The notes beneath the pieces were generated by a model. That model ran no database searches, was not told the DNA's origin, and saw only the letters and a list, made by a program, of their open reading frames with translations. A DNA stretch of 64,000 bases from assembly GCF_000715075.1 (NCBI RefSeq), contig NC_134085.1, positions 151,990,178-152,054,177 on the forward strand, read 5' to 3'. A program made the translations under genes and the position numbers. Source of the DNA: Nicotiana tabacum (Eukaryota; Streptophyta; Magnoliopsida; Solanales; Solanaceae). This document shows positions 11,761 to 22,229 of the stretch, one piece after another; the stretch's first letter is position 1; each line of letters starts with the position of its first letter.

Positions 11761-12059
11761 TTGTTTTCTTTGAGAATCAATATTTCTTTCCTACTCATGT
11801 TGAGTCATCTTCTGTTTCTCCTCTTCTTCCTACTTTTGAGGATTTTTCATCTTCTTCTAAGCGGTTCAAACCTGAATATGTGTATGAACGACATCGCCCA
11901 ACTTTACCCCATTGCGAAATTGATCAGCCGCCTGAGACTGCTCTACAATCAGAATATGCGATATTTTCAAGGCCTGCTCCTCTTGAGCCTACTCAGTGAT
12001 CTACTAGAGAACGAAATACTCCTAATTGGTATGGTTTTTCATCTACTTTATCCACTATT

Positions 12060-13583
12060 TCTGTTCCAACTTGTTACTCATAAGCTTCCAAGCATGAATG
12101 TTGGCAGAAAGCAATGGAGGAAGAACTTTTGGCTCTTAAAGAAAATAATACATGGGACATTGTTTCATGTCCTTCAAATGTCCGCCCAATTGGATGTAAA
12201 TGGGTTTATTCAATTAAACTTCATTCTGATGGAACTCTAGATCGGTACAAAGCTCGCTTGGTTGTTCTTGGTAACAAACAAGAGTATGGTGTGGACTTTT
12301 GCACCAGTAGCAAAAATGACTACGGTGCGAACTATTATTGCGATTGCTGCCTCACTGAATTGGCCTCTTCATCAAATGGATGTAAAAAATGCTTTTCTCC
12401 ATGGTGATCTGAAATAAGATATTTATATGAAACCTCTACCCGGTTTGTTTTCATCACCTACATCAAATGTTTGCAAGTTGAAGCGGTCTTTGTATGGTTA
12501 AAACAAGCTCCCAGAGCTTGGTTTGACAAGTTTCGATCTACTTTGCTTCACTTCTCTTTTGAATAAAGTAAATATGACTCATCTTTATTTCTTTGGAAAA
12601 CATCTACAAGTTGTGTTCTTCTTCTGGTATATGTGGATGACATCATTATAACAGGAACTGATTCTTTATTAATCACTAGCCTCCAATAGCAGCTTAAGGA
12701 TACTTTTCACATGAAAGATCTTGGTACTCTTACATATTTCTTGGATTTGGAAATTCAATATAATTCTTTAGGTGTGTTCTTAAACCAGCAGAAATATACT
12801 CAGGATTTGATTGCTTTGGCTGGTCTTCAAGAATCTTCCTCCGTTGATACTCCATTGGAATTGAATGTAAAGTATCGTCGCGATAAAAGGGATCTTCTTC
12901 TTGATCCCACTTTGTTTCGACAATTAGTTGGGAGCCTAAATTATCTTACTATTACTCGGCCTGATATCTCTTTTATAGTTCAACAAGTCAGTCAATTTAT
13001 GCAGACTCCCCGTCATCTACATTTGGTGGTAGTTCGTCGCATCATTCGATATCTCTTAGGAACATCAACTTGTGGATCATTCTTTCCTAGTGGTTCTCCT
13101 ATTTAGCTTAATGCATTTAGTAATTCTGATTGGGCTGGATGTCCTAATACTTGCCGCTCCGTCACAGGATGGTGCATGTTTCTTGGAGATTCTTTGATAT
13201 CTTGGAAGAGCAAGAAGCAAGATTGTGTTTCAAAATCTTCAACAGAGTCTGAATATCGAGTAATGTCGACTGCTTTCTCCGAAATTATTTGGCTTCGTGG
13301 TTTATTTGCAGTTGGATTTCCTCAATCTAGTCCTACTCCTCTCCATGCTGATAACACAAGTGCCATTCAGATTGCAACCAATCCAGTTTATCATGAAAGA
13401 AACAAGCATATTGAAGTGGACTGTCATTCTATAAGAGAAGTTATAGATGGAAGAGTTATTACTCTTCCACATGTATCCAGTGATATTCAAATAGCTGATG
13501 TGTTTACAAAATCAATGGCACGACAACGTCATCAGTTTCTAGTAGGCAAATTGATGCTTTTTGATCCACCATCATCAATTTGA
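12060..13583 (+). pseudogene. Copia reverse transcriptase and RNase H
   Basis: RT starts around KQWRKELLALKENNTWDIV (12110) and continues through [23 protein letters not shown]. After a broken middle part, the catalytic YVDDIIITG is at about 12628-12655, followed by MKDLGTLTYFLDLEI. The RT/RNase H linker has ITRPDISFIVQQVSQFM. RNase H contains STESEYR and LHADNTSAIQIA, and it ends with the typical KHIEVDCHSIRE and DIQIADVFTKSM. The frame ends with TGA right at the polypurine tract (13581). Stops near 12414, 12563, 12688 and 13105 make this a relic. Confidence 0.85.
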
Positions 13584-13590
13584 GGGGGGA
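13581..13590 (+). promoter_or_regulatory. Copia polypurine tract
   Basis: TGAGGGGGGA lies immediately before the LTR start TGTTAGCATA and overlaps the pol stop codon. Confidence 0.9.
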
Positions 13591-13878
13591 TGTTAGCATA
13601 ATTAATAGACTGTAGAATATCTACATTAATATATTCTCGATATGGTGAATATATGGGATATTATTAGGGATATTCTACATTTAATGTAGAATATCGTGTA
13701 ACATTAGTTGTTGAATATATGAAGAATATTTTGTAAGGTTTACATTTAGTGTAGGATATTTTACTTCCTTTCTTCTCTTATTTCTCTGTGTATAAATACC
13801 AATGTATCAGATGTATTTGAATCAACTAATTGAGATAGTCATTCTTCAGTTTCTCTCCTGCTTTCTCTGTTCTTGACA
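13591..13878 (+). repeat. Copia 3' LTR (288 bp)
   Basis: The LTR starts TGTTAGCATA and ends TCTTGACA. It holds repeated TAGAATATCTACATTAATAT and TACATTTAATGTAGAATAT phrases, an inverted repeat around ACATTTAATGTAG, and a TATA box TATAAATA at 13791-13798. The right end touches sulfotransferase coding sequence with no spacer. The target duplication cannot be checked because the 5' LTR is missing. Confidence 0.85.
13791..13798 (+). promoter_or_regulatory. TATA box of copia LTR
   Basis: TATAAATA sits about 85 bp before the LTR end, with a CT-rich stretch after it that suits the R/U5 part of a short copia LTR. Confidence 0.6.
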
Positions 13879-13879
13879 A

Positions 13880-14224
13880 AATCCAGACAAGGTACTTTTC
13901 TTGACGTACGAGGACATGAACAAAGATTCGATTGTCTGTGTTACCAAATTGGCTAAGTTCTTGGATAAGCTTTTTTCCTTAGAAGAAAAGAGAGAAGGGG
14001 TTGTGCAGGAGATTATAAAACTTTGTGGCTTTGAGAATTTGAGAAATTTGGAAGTGAATCAGACTAGAGTGCAACATTTCAGTCCACAATTTGCTGTTGA
14101 GAATCAGCATTTCTGGAGGAAAGGTCAAATTGGAGATTGGAAAAACTATCTGACACCAGAGATGGCTCAACAATTGGATGAAATCACTTGGCAGAAACTT
14201 GGTCAGACTAGTTTGATACAATAA
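13880..14224 (+). pseudogene. Cytosolic sulfotransferase, C-terminal fragment
   Basis: The frame encodes 114 residues ending at a TAA (14222-14224) and matches the last third of plant PAPS-dependent sulfotransferases (flavonol/brassinosteroid type). Visible blocks are KVLFLTYEDMNKD at the start and LCGFENLRNLEVN in the middle. The C-terminal 3'-phosphate-binding loop is RKGQIGDWKNYLTPEM (GxxGDWKN, near 14113-14160). The family transfers sulfate from PAPS to hydroxyls of small molecules in the cytosol. The N-terminal PAPS loop and catalytic His are missing, because the copia LTR ends two bases before this frame. The frame has no stops and uses normal codons, so damage may be recent. It is best read as the 3' end of a gene interrupted by the copia insertion. 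Confidence 0.85.
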
Positions 14225-14878
14225 CTAAGGCGCAAATCATCAGTTAAACTAAAACATTTTTCAGTTTCACTGTTGTTCTCTAAGATCTAAAGCAAATGAA
14301 GTTGATTTTGACGTCATCTGTTTCAAGACGATCTTTTTCCATTAAACTTCATTCCAAAAAGAATTATGCATATTAATGGCATTAAGAAATAGAATGATTT
14401 GACGACAAATCACTTAATCATAGTAAGTTGATATAATTTGATGTAAACATTGAGTGTGGTTGGGTATTTACCATGACCTGATGCTCTAAACATGGGATGC
14501 TAATGCTAAAGCTGGCAAGATCGATGACATTCTGATGCATGAACCTTAGCTATTAGGTTATTGTGTCCCTGTTGTAATTTATTAAATTTGTTAATGAAAA
14601 AATTATTCATATAAGTATTCTAATCGTACTAATTATCGGGAAAAACAAAACTCTGATGCCATCTTGTGGAAATTGGAGTAGAAATGATTCTTCGAGATAC
14701 CAACACCCAATTAGTCGTATCTCCATTGAAGACATGACCTTTTAGTCGATTTTTTTGAAGTGATTTGTCATATCGCAAAATTGTAACTACAACATTCAAT
14801 TACTTTGACCTTTCAAACTTTAAACCATCGAATATGAAGATAGGCTTTGGGAAAACACCACAATCAAACCCGAAGCTA
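14225..14878. other. Non-coding spacer after the sulfotransferase fragment
   Basis: AT-rich sequence with no convincing ORF or repeat. The first part may be the 3' UTR of the broken gene. Nothing else is recognised. Confidence 0.5.
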
Positions 14879-14886
14879 AGTAGAAG

Positions 14887-15066
14887 TAAGGGTGTATTGT
14901 GGGCCGGGCCCAGCCCGGGACCGCCTCGGGACCGCTAGCAGACAACCAAATGGGTCGGTCCCTAACAGTCCTAAAAGCCCACTGTAGGCCGGTCCTCCCA
15001 AAGAGACCGCGAGCCCGGGACCGGCAGGCGGGCCTGGGCCAGTTCAACCGGGCCAAATGGGCCCAT
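14887..15066 (+). repeat. Left TIR and GGGCC-rich subterminal region
   Basis: GC-rich against AT-rich surroundings. It carries repeated GGGCC, GGCCC, CGGGACC and GGGCCCA motifs on both strands. Such arrays are usual transposase-binding regions of hAT elements. Confidence 0.85.
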
Positions 15067-15209
15067 CAGCTATTTTTCATTTTTTTTAAAAAAGGCCAGC
15101 AGTTAGAAGTTTAAAAACTAGTCGTTGACCTACCATTTTAGCCATTTGTCCTCCAAACTTTGTTTTAACCCCAAACTTTTTATAATTATACTTTTTCCCT
15201 ATTCTCAAC

Positions 15210-15217
15210 TATAAATA
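15210..15217 (+). promoter_or_regulatory. Candidate TATA box of hAT transposase
   Basis: TATAAATA lies about 250 bp upstream of the transposase ATG, followed by a pyrimidine-rich leader (15220-15290). Confidence 0.5.
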
Positions 15218-15464
15218 CCCCCTCATTCTTTCATTTTTACTCACAAATTCATCAATCTCTCTCTAATATTCTTCTATAATTGCTTACTTTATTATTGCAG
15301 TTTTGTGAAAAATTGTGAAGTTGGTGAATTGAAGTATTCTAGTCTTCAAGTCTTCAACGATATTCAATTTTCAAGAAGTTGTTCGTTAATTCGGTAAATT
15401 CATTCCAACTCTTAAGTTTTAATATTATAGTTTTTTTGTTTTAGTTTGTATAATTATAATTAAT

Positions 15465-16939
15465 ATGGAATTTTCTTTGAAAAAAATATTTGGTGGTAAG
15501 GGTAAGGGAAAATCTAAAATTGGTGAATCTAGTCGCCAAGCTACTACTCCTCCCCCGGCTTCCCGACCCAGACCTGTTACCCGTCCTCCTCCACCTGTTA
15601 TTCTTGATAGTAATAACCCTTATTTTCAATTTTCCGATAGTCAATTTTGCCATGATGTTGCACCAGGTCAACAATTAAATGATGAAGTTATGAATGCTCT
15701 TTATCCTAATCAAACTATCTTTGAAAATGATGAGGAAAATGATGGTTTGGATGAAACGCAACCGGATTTAGACGATACACCTACTAGTCCTGTTAATAAC
15801 CCAGCTGATAATAATCCAAATGATGCCTCGCCTGACCCTCCTGTAGTGACCCCTACTTTTAATAGACAACCTTCTAAACGGACCGAAACATCTCTTGTTT
15901 GGCACCTTTTTACTCAACTAAGAGAACAATATAAGGCTAAATGTAAAACTTATGGGTCTTTGATGGCTCATAAATATACTGAAGATCGTAGCAGTATGGG
16001 TGCTTTGACTAGACACATAAAGAAACACCTTAGAGATAAAGTTAGATATTTATAAATGAAAGCTGCGCAAGAGGGGAGAAGTGTAGATACTGAGGTTAAC
16101 CCTAGTACAAGGTCAAATCTAGTTCAACCGGAAATTAACACTATTACCGGTGACATTTTATATTATGATCCAAATAAAGATCGTAAAGAATTGGCAAAAA
16201 AATAGTTACTGTTATGTGCTTACCCTATAGTTTTCCTTCTAACCCTCACTTTGTGCATTATATTAAAAGAGTTTTTAATCCTACTTATAAAGGATGGCCT
16301 CGCGCAACCGTAAAGAGCGATATTTATAAATATAAACATGAATATGAACAATATTTGCGCTATTTATTTACTCATATAGATTGTCACATTGCTATTACTA
16401 CTGATATTGGTAGAAGTGGTAATGATTGTGATTATCTAACTGTTACAAGTCATTGGATTGATGAGGACTGGATAATGCAAAAGTGCATTATTGCTTATAG
16501 AATAATTAATTCACGCCACACAGGTAAGTTTATTGCTAACACAGTTGCAGATATTTGTAGATATTTTGCATTAGAGATAAAATAATATCAGTTTCAATGG
16601 ATAATGCTTCTAGTAACACTAATGTTATAGGCTTGCTTACAACTATACTAAATCCTGCATTTAGTAATATTTTTCATGTTAGATGTATTTGTCATATTTA
16701 CCATTTAATCGTTGGTGATGGTATGAAAATTTTAAATGTGGAAATTGAAAGGTTAAAATGGCTCTTAATTGGCTTTTTTATTCAAACCGTAGAAGTAGAC
16801 TTAGAGAATATTTTAAAAAATATGGTGAATTTGGCCTTAGAGAAAGAAAGGTTCCTAAACCTTGTCCGACTAGATGGAATTACATGTATGAAAGTTTAGT
16901 TGTTGCATATGAATATAGAAACCCAATAAACGCAACGTA
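15465..16939 (+). pseudogene. hAT transposase, 5' half (interrupted)
   Basis: It begins with ATG at 15465. The N-terminal part is basic, then Pro-rich and acidic. A degenerate BED zinc finger follows near 15895-16040 (SLVWHLFTQLREQYKAKC ... LTRHIKKH); the second Cys of its CxxC pair appears to be Tyr. Stops near 16053 and 16203 break the frame. The DDE/RNase H-like core is recognisable at 16214-16585 (FNPTYKGWPRATVKSD, ITTDIGRSGNDCDYLTVTSHWID) and 16597-16939 (SMDNASSNTNVIG, RCICHIYHLIVGDGMK, PCPTRWNYMYESL). The Asp of ITTDI is a likely catalytic residue. Coding is cut at 16939 by the solo LTR and resumes at 19958. Confidence 0.87.
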
Positions 16940-19900
16940 TGTGATGACCCAAAAAGTCATCACTTGTGTTGCAATGAAATTCTACGTTTCGAGGCCTTAA
17001 AAATCTCCCTTAGTGCCACCTCAATTTGCGTGCGCAGTCCGGTCGCGTAGCCGGAAAGCTTAAATGTGAAAATCTATGAAAAATGATAAGTTTTGATTGT
17101 AAAATGAAAAAATTTAACTTCGGTCAATGTTTTGGATAAAACGGATCCGGACCCGTGATTTGACGGTCCTGGAGGGTCCGTAGAAAATATGAGACTTGGG
17201 CGTATGCCCGAAATTGGATTCCGAGGTCCCAAGCCCGAGAAACAAATTTTTTAAAGAAAATATTTTCTAAAATTGTTTAAAGGAATTTGAAATGAAATTT
17301 GCTTAGAACATGGTGGTATCGGGCCTGTATTTTGGTTTCGGCACCCGGTACAGGTCTTATATATAATTTAAGACATTTCTATGGAATTTGGTGAAAAACG
17401 GATGTCATATAACGTGATTCGGACTTAAATTGCAAAATTGTTGTTTAAAGAAGTTTTGAGAAAATTTTATTGATCTCGAGATTTAATTTGATGTTCATGA
17501 TGTTATTTTGATGATTTGATTACACGAATAAGTTCTTAGGATGTTTTTGAGGTTTTGTGTGTGCTTGGTTTGGAGTTCCGAGGGCTCGGGTGAGTTTCGG
17601 GTAGGTTCCGGGATGTCTTAGGCTTAAAAAACTGAGCTGTTGCAGGCTCAGAGAGGTGGAGGACCTCATAACAGGCTAGTGCGGTCCGCACGATATGGAC
17701 TGCTGCCGTGGAGAGGCCTGTGCGGCCGCACTAGTTTTGGGCGGTCGCGATGAAGAACAATTCACTGGTCCGACTTCGAAAGCCTATATCTTTTAATTTA
17801 CAAGGAATTTTGAGATGATTCAAAAACGAAAGTTGTAGCCCTTCGTGTCTAGTTTCCAGAAAGGTAAATAAATCACAATTTGGACATCTGCAGAGAAAGT
17901 CATGGCCAAAATACGAAGACCTGTCACTGCAGAACACATGAAGTCTGTGTGGCTGCAGTTGATTTTGTGCGGTCCGCACATGGCATCTGAGGGCAGTATA
18001 TTTAGACGGAATTTTTAATTATTTTTCATTTTTTAAGACCCCAAAAACATAAGAGGTGATTTTTCAAACAACCTTTCATCTCCAAATCAATTGTAAGTCG
18101 TTTTTAACTAGTTTTCTTCAATCATTAACAACTTTTAACATGATTTCAACTTCAAATCAATGATTTTCATGGGAAAAATTTGGTGTTTTGGTAGAACCTA
18201 AGTTTTTCAAAATTTGGGGATTTGGATCTCGATTTGAGGTCCGATTTCAAAATAAATTACATATTTGAGCTCGTGGGGGAATGGGTAATCGGGTTTTGGT
18301 TCGAACCTCGGGTTTTGACCATGTGGGCCCGGGGGCGATTTTGACTTTTTAGGTAAAACTTTGGAAAATGCATTTTCATGCATTCAAATTGATTCATTTA
18401 GCATTTATTGATGTAATTAAGTAACTTGTGGCTAGATACAAGTGAATTAGCGGAGGAATCAAGGGGTAAAGCTATAATTGAAACTTGAGTTGTGTTCGAG
18501 GCATCGAGGTAAGTGTTCGGTCTAACCTTAGCTTGAGGGATTAGGAGTTGAGTCCTATTTGTTAATTGCTTCTTATTGAGTACGACATATAGGCATGGTG
18601 ACATGTATCTATATGTTGGAGTCGAGCATGACCGTGAGTCTTAAATTGATAGTTGTTATGTTCTTAAATGTTACTACGGATGATTTAATTGATGATTATC
18701 GATATTGAGCAAAGATTTAGTTTATTCTTGTGGATTTTATTTATGATTGAGTATTGGTATTAATTGAGTTGAGTAGAAGTTGAGTTAGGATTGGTTATAG
18801 CTGATTCTCCCTTGCCGGGATGATTGTTTCGATATTGTTGCTCCCTTGCCGGAAAGTTATTATATTGCTTTTGTTCCCTTGTCGGGATTCCTTATGATTT
18901 TGTGATGGCTTATAAATGGGAGCGGGTGGTACGCCTACCACGAGATTTAATGAAATAGGAGCAGGTGGTACGCCTACCACAAGATATGATGAAATGGGAG
19001 CGGGTGGCACGCCTACCACAAGATATGATGAAATGGGAGTGGGTAGTACGCCTACCACGAGGTTTGATGAAATGGGAGCAGGTGATACACCTACCATGAG
19101 ATTTAATAAAATGGGAGCGGGTGGTACCACAAGATATGAGAAATGGGATCGGGTTGCACACCTGTAACAATATATGAGAAATGGGATCGGGTTGCACGCC
19201 TGCAACAAGATGTAAACTGAAAGTGAAATTTGCCTTTATTTTCCTTATCCTTGTTAGAAGTTAAATTCTGGTTTCCTTATAATTTTATTGACTGCCTTAT
19301 CTGTTATTCCCCGAAGCATGTTTCCCCTCTCCAGTTTTAATTGTTTGTTTCCGTCTATCTTTCCGCTGTATATATATACATAATTGCACAGGTTTATCTG
19401 GAGTTCGGTCCTAACCTCGTCACTACCTCGCCGGGGTTAGGCCAGACACTTACCAGCACATGGGGTCGGTTTTGCTGATGCTACACTCTGCACATATGTG
19501 CAGATACAAGAGCAACGCTTAGTCAGCAGCGGTAGGGGAGCCAGCCTTCAGTCCATCGAGACACCGAGGTAGCCCTGTAGGCATCCGCAGGCCTGTCGTC
19601 TCTTCTATCCATTTAGATGTTCCGTTTTCTTTTGTATCCGAGACAGACTATATTTACTTTTTCTGACACTTGTATGTAGCATTCCTAGGCAGTCCGTGAA
19701 TGTTGTGACACCAGTTTTTGGGTAGAGGTATATGTTGGATTTTTATTCGTATCGATTTTGGTATAATATTTATTTAAGTCTTCCACTTAAATTTCATCTT
19801 TCGTCATTATTTAAATGATGATTACCTGCTAATTTAATTGGTTAAAAAGGCTAAAATGAAAGAGGTTGAATTTTTCGCATTTCGTGGCTTGCCTAGCTTC

Positions 19901-19952
19901 TATGAGTAGGCGCCATCATGACTCCCGAGGGTGGAAAATCCGTGTTGTGACA
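16940..19952 (+). repeat. Solo LTR of a Tekay-like gypsy element (3.0 kb)
   Basis: It starts TGTGATGACC, ends GTTGTGACA, and is flanked by ACGTA at 16935-16939 and 19953-19957. It contains no gag or pol. Blocks near 19420-19600 (CACATGGGGTCGG, CACCGAGGTAGCCCTGTAG) match the reverse complement of blocks at 48900-49060 in a Tekay LTR, which ties it to that lineage. A hairpin-forming inverted repeat opens it (16941-16963), and a 39 bp minisatellite is at 18916-19212. A solo LTR normally arises by recombination between the two LTRs of a full element. Confidence 0.92.
18916..19212 (+). repeat. 39 bp minisatellite inside the solo LTR, 8 units
   Basis: Units start at 18916, 18955, 18994, 19033, 19072 and 19111 with exact 39 bp steps. 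Two shorter or diverged units start at 19143 and 19181. The core GTGGTACGCCTACCAC is itself an inverted repeat (6 bp arms, CGCC loop). Because 39 is a multiple of 3, long periodic ORFs appear on both strands; they are not genes. Confidence 0.95.
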
Positions 19953-19975
19953 ACGTATAGTGCTCGTGTTGTTGG

Positions 19976-20008
<33 letters not shown>

Positions 20009-21020
20009 GCACCTTACAAATCAGGATTGGACTAATGTTAAAATGCTTGTAGACTTTTTAGAACAATTTCATGTTGCTACAAATGAATTATCTGGGCAAT
20101 ATTATCCTAGTATTTCTAACTGTTTAGTTTATATTGCAGCACTTGCAGATTTTGTTACTCAATTTTCAGAGGGTGAGGTAATTTATCAACTTGCTATTGA
20201 TTCTATGAAGGCTAAGTTTAAAAAATATTTTTTCCCTATTCCCCCTATTTTTAGTGTTGCTGCCATGTTAAATCCTACCATGAAATTAGGAGGTCCTCAC
20301 TTTTGGTACACAAAAATTTATAAGGCTTAATCACTTTCAGATGAGGAATTTGCTACACTTGGAGATGCAAAAACCTCAATTAAAATAAATGCTCAAACAA
20401 TTTATAATGCTTATCAACTTGCCTTAGATAATGCTAGACCAAATGTTCCAACTCCTACTTCGTCTAGTTCGCAATCATCTAAAAGAACTGCGAGCCTAAA
20501 ATCACTTAGTTCTTGGACGGAGTTCAGGGGTTCTCAAGGTGATAATATTGGTGATAGTTCACAACTAAATGAGCTTCAAGTTTATTTGTCGCATGGACTT
20601 GAATCAGAGAATCGCGACGGCTCCTTTGATTTTTTGGAATGGTGGAAGGACAAACAAAAACACTATCCGGTTCTTTCAAGGATCGCTCGAGATATTTTAA
20701 GTGTTCAAGCTTCAATAGTGGCATCGGAGAGCGCTTTCAGTCAAGCGAGACTTCAAGTCGGTGATCATAGAGCGTCTATGAGGGAGAGCTTGGAAAAATC
20801 AGTACTCATCAGAGATTGGATCCGTTCGGAAAGAAGAAATTTTGGACTTGCAGAATCACAACCGGAGATAGACGAAGCTTATGAAGAAATGCTAGCGGAA
20901 CTTGCGCAGGATGCTGCTTCGCCCGGAAGTGGTGATGAACAAGCTTCTTTTCTGCCACCACCAACGGAAATTCCTCCGGACCTTGAAGGATTTATGAAAT
21001 TTGTTAGAGATAATACATAG
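19953..21020 (+). pseudogene. hAT transposase, 3' half with hATC domain
   Basis: After the ACGTA duplication the transposase frame resumes with an Asp run (10 GAT codons, 19977-20006), then EHLTNQDWTNVKMLVDFLEQF and AAMLNPTMKLGG. A TAA at 20328 splits it. The C-terminal part runs to TAG at 21018-21020 and contains the hATC dimerisation region: FDFLEWWKDKQKHYPVLSRI, ASESAFSQARLQVGDHRASM and VLIRDWIRSERR. It is closely similar to the minus-strand copy at 26208-27660. In active hATs this region dimerises the transposase; here it is separated from the N-terminal half. Confidence 0.9.
19977..20006 (+). repeat. (GAT)10 trinucleotide run in transposase
   Basis: Ten uninterrupted GAT codons encode Asp. 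The sister hAT copy has only three Asp at the same place (27200-27240, minus strand), so the run expanded in this copy. Confidence 0.95.
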
Positions 21021-21371
21021 ACTAATATGTAACTTTTATTTTGTCACATCTTCCTTAGTTTTTTTCCTTTTAATAGTGGTATTAATACCATGTTGTGCTC
21101 ATTCCACTGGGGGGAGGAAGACTAAGAAAGATATTGCCATTTTTTGTTAATGTCATAATAATAAAAATTATAAGACATTCCCTTGAATATTTCTTTGCAA
21201 TTTATTTTGTGTTTAAATTTGATATAGTATATATATTATGGATATAGATATAGATATAGTATATATAATATATATAAGCTATATATTATATAAGGCAATA
21301 TATATACATACTATACATGCTATATATATATAGTTTACAAGAAATTGCCTTAGATAAAAAAAATAGCACGG

Positions 21372-21570
21372 AACACTTAGGCCCGTTTAGGCCCGTGGGC
21401 CCGACCCATTTAGCCGGGACCATGTGGGCTTAGGCCCACAGTGAGCCGGTTCCACCCATCAGGACAGTTTGGCCCGGGACTGCCAAAGACCGGCCCGCCA
21501 AAGCTCGGAACCGTCAGACTCGGCCCGTTTAGCCCATTTAGGCCCGGGCCCGGCCCAGAATATAGCCTTA
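21372..21570 (+). repeat. Right GGGCC-rich subterminal region and TIR
   Basis: Many GGCCCGTTTAGGCCCGTGGG-like phrases occur, ending at the TIR (CAGAATATAGCCTTA). The AT-rich stretch just before (21220-21345) has TATATA palindromes. Confidence 0.88.
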
Positions 21571-21578
21571 AGTAGAAG

Positions 21579-22229
21579 TAGGTTTAATTTGAAGTTTATT
21601 AAAACTGGCTAAACTTTTAATAATTTGTAAACGTTTATTATTTGCAATATTTGACTATAGGTAAAGAATTTTAAAAATAAAAGTGATTCATGATATAAAA
21701 AATAACTTTCTAACTTGTGGTCTTAAATATATATGACATTTTTATGCCTAAAATAATGCCATTTAAGGTAAACTAAAATGTTTAAAGTTAAAAAGTTACA
21801 GATATAAAAATGTGTTATTCTTTTGGAAGTAACTAAAAAGAAATAATATCATATAAAATAAATTAAACTTAAAGTATTAGATATTAGAAATATTTTTCAT
21901 GTTTTATGTGAATGTAACTTATATACTAATTACTTAAAAAATGTACGTATTTTTTGTTAGACTTCGTTTCATTGCATTATAAAATAAAATAAAACGAATA
22001 AAGTAATACTAGTACTAGTGTTATTTCAAGAAAATAGAAAGCATAGAGGAGAGGGGCGTGTGGCTCACCTGTAAGACAAAGCTATCTGCCACTAGATTGT
22101 TATCCTCTCCGCATAACTACTTAGTTGACACGAGCTCAAGTTAGAGGAGGCACGCAGAGACCACATCCAATAAACCACTACTCCTTAATTTCCATTCTGC
22201 TAACTGGAAATTTGACGTACCAAATAATC
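21579..22229 (+). promoter_or_regulatory. Upstream region and likely promoter of the ENH1-like gene
   Basis: AT-rich, no ORF. A candidate TATA box TATAAAAT is at 21978-21985, about 250 bp before the start codon. The leader is likely to begin near 22010. The hAT target duplication ends at 21578, so the usable promoter is limited to about 650 bp before transposon sequence. Confidence 0.5.

Larger units (their letters stand above)
10335..13878 (+). mobile_element. Ty1/copia element (Ale/Retrofit-like), 5' truncated
   Basis: Copia order is seen: second half of a gag zinc knuckle, protease, integrase, RT, RNase H, polypurine tract and a 288 bp 3' LTR. Integrase upstream of RT defines copia. The short LTR starting TGTTAGCA and the polyprotein ending right at the polypurine tract suit the Ale/Retrofit lineage. 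The left part is absent because the Ogre LTR begins there. Multiple stops and frameshifts show it is inactive. Confidence 0.85.
14887..21570 (+). mobile_element. hAT DNA transposon with nested solo LTR
   Basis: Terminal inverted repeats are imperfect over 25 bp: TAAGGGTGTATTGTGGGCC at the left, and TAAGGCTATATTCTGGGCC read inward from the right. Both continue into GGGCCC. The 8 bp target duplication AGTAGAAG is present at 14879-14886 and 21571-21578, the size typical of hAT. The interior encodes an Ac-like transposase with a BED-like N-terminus and a hATC dimerisation domain. A 3013 bp solo LTR plus its duplication interrupts it; without that the element would be about 3.67 kb. The termini are intact but the transposase is not. 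Confidence 0.93.

Noticed and set aside
11548..12240. 230-residue hydrophobic ORF
   Set aside because: It overlaps the copia integrase/RT in another frame and its Leu/Ile/Phe richness reflects T-rich codons read out of frame.
14820..15114. Overlapping ORFs on both strands near the hAT left end
   Set aside because: GC-rich GGGCC subterminal repeats give open frames by composition. The region is a transposon terminus.
18795..19208. Long repetitive ORFs on both strands (137 and 95 residues minus, 83 plus)
   Set aside because: They arise because the 39 bp repeat is a multiple of three. Sequence is periodic, lies inside a solo LTR, and both strands are open equally.
18916..19212. CRISPR-like regular array
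   Set aside because: Units are contiguous with no unique spacers and the context is a plant LTR, so it is a minisatellite.
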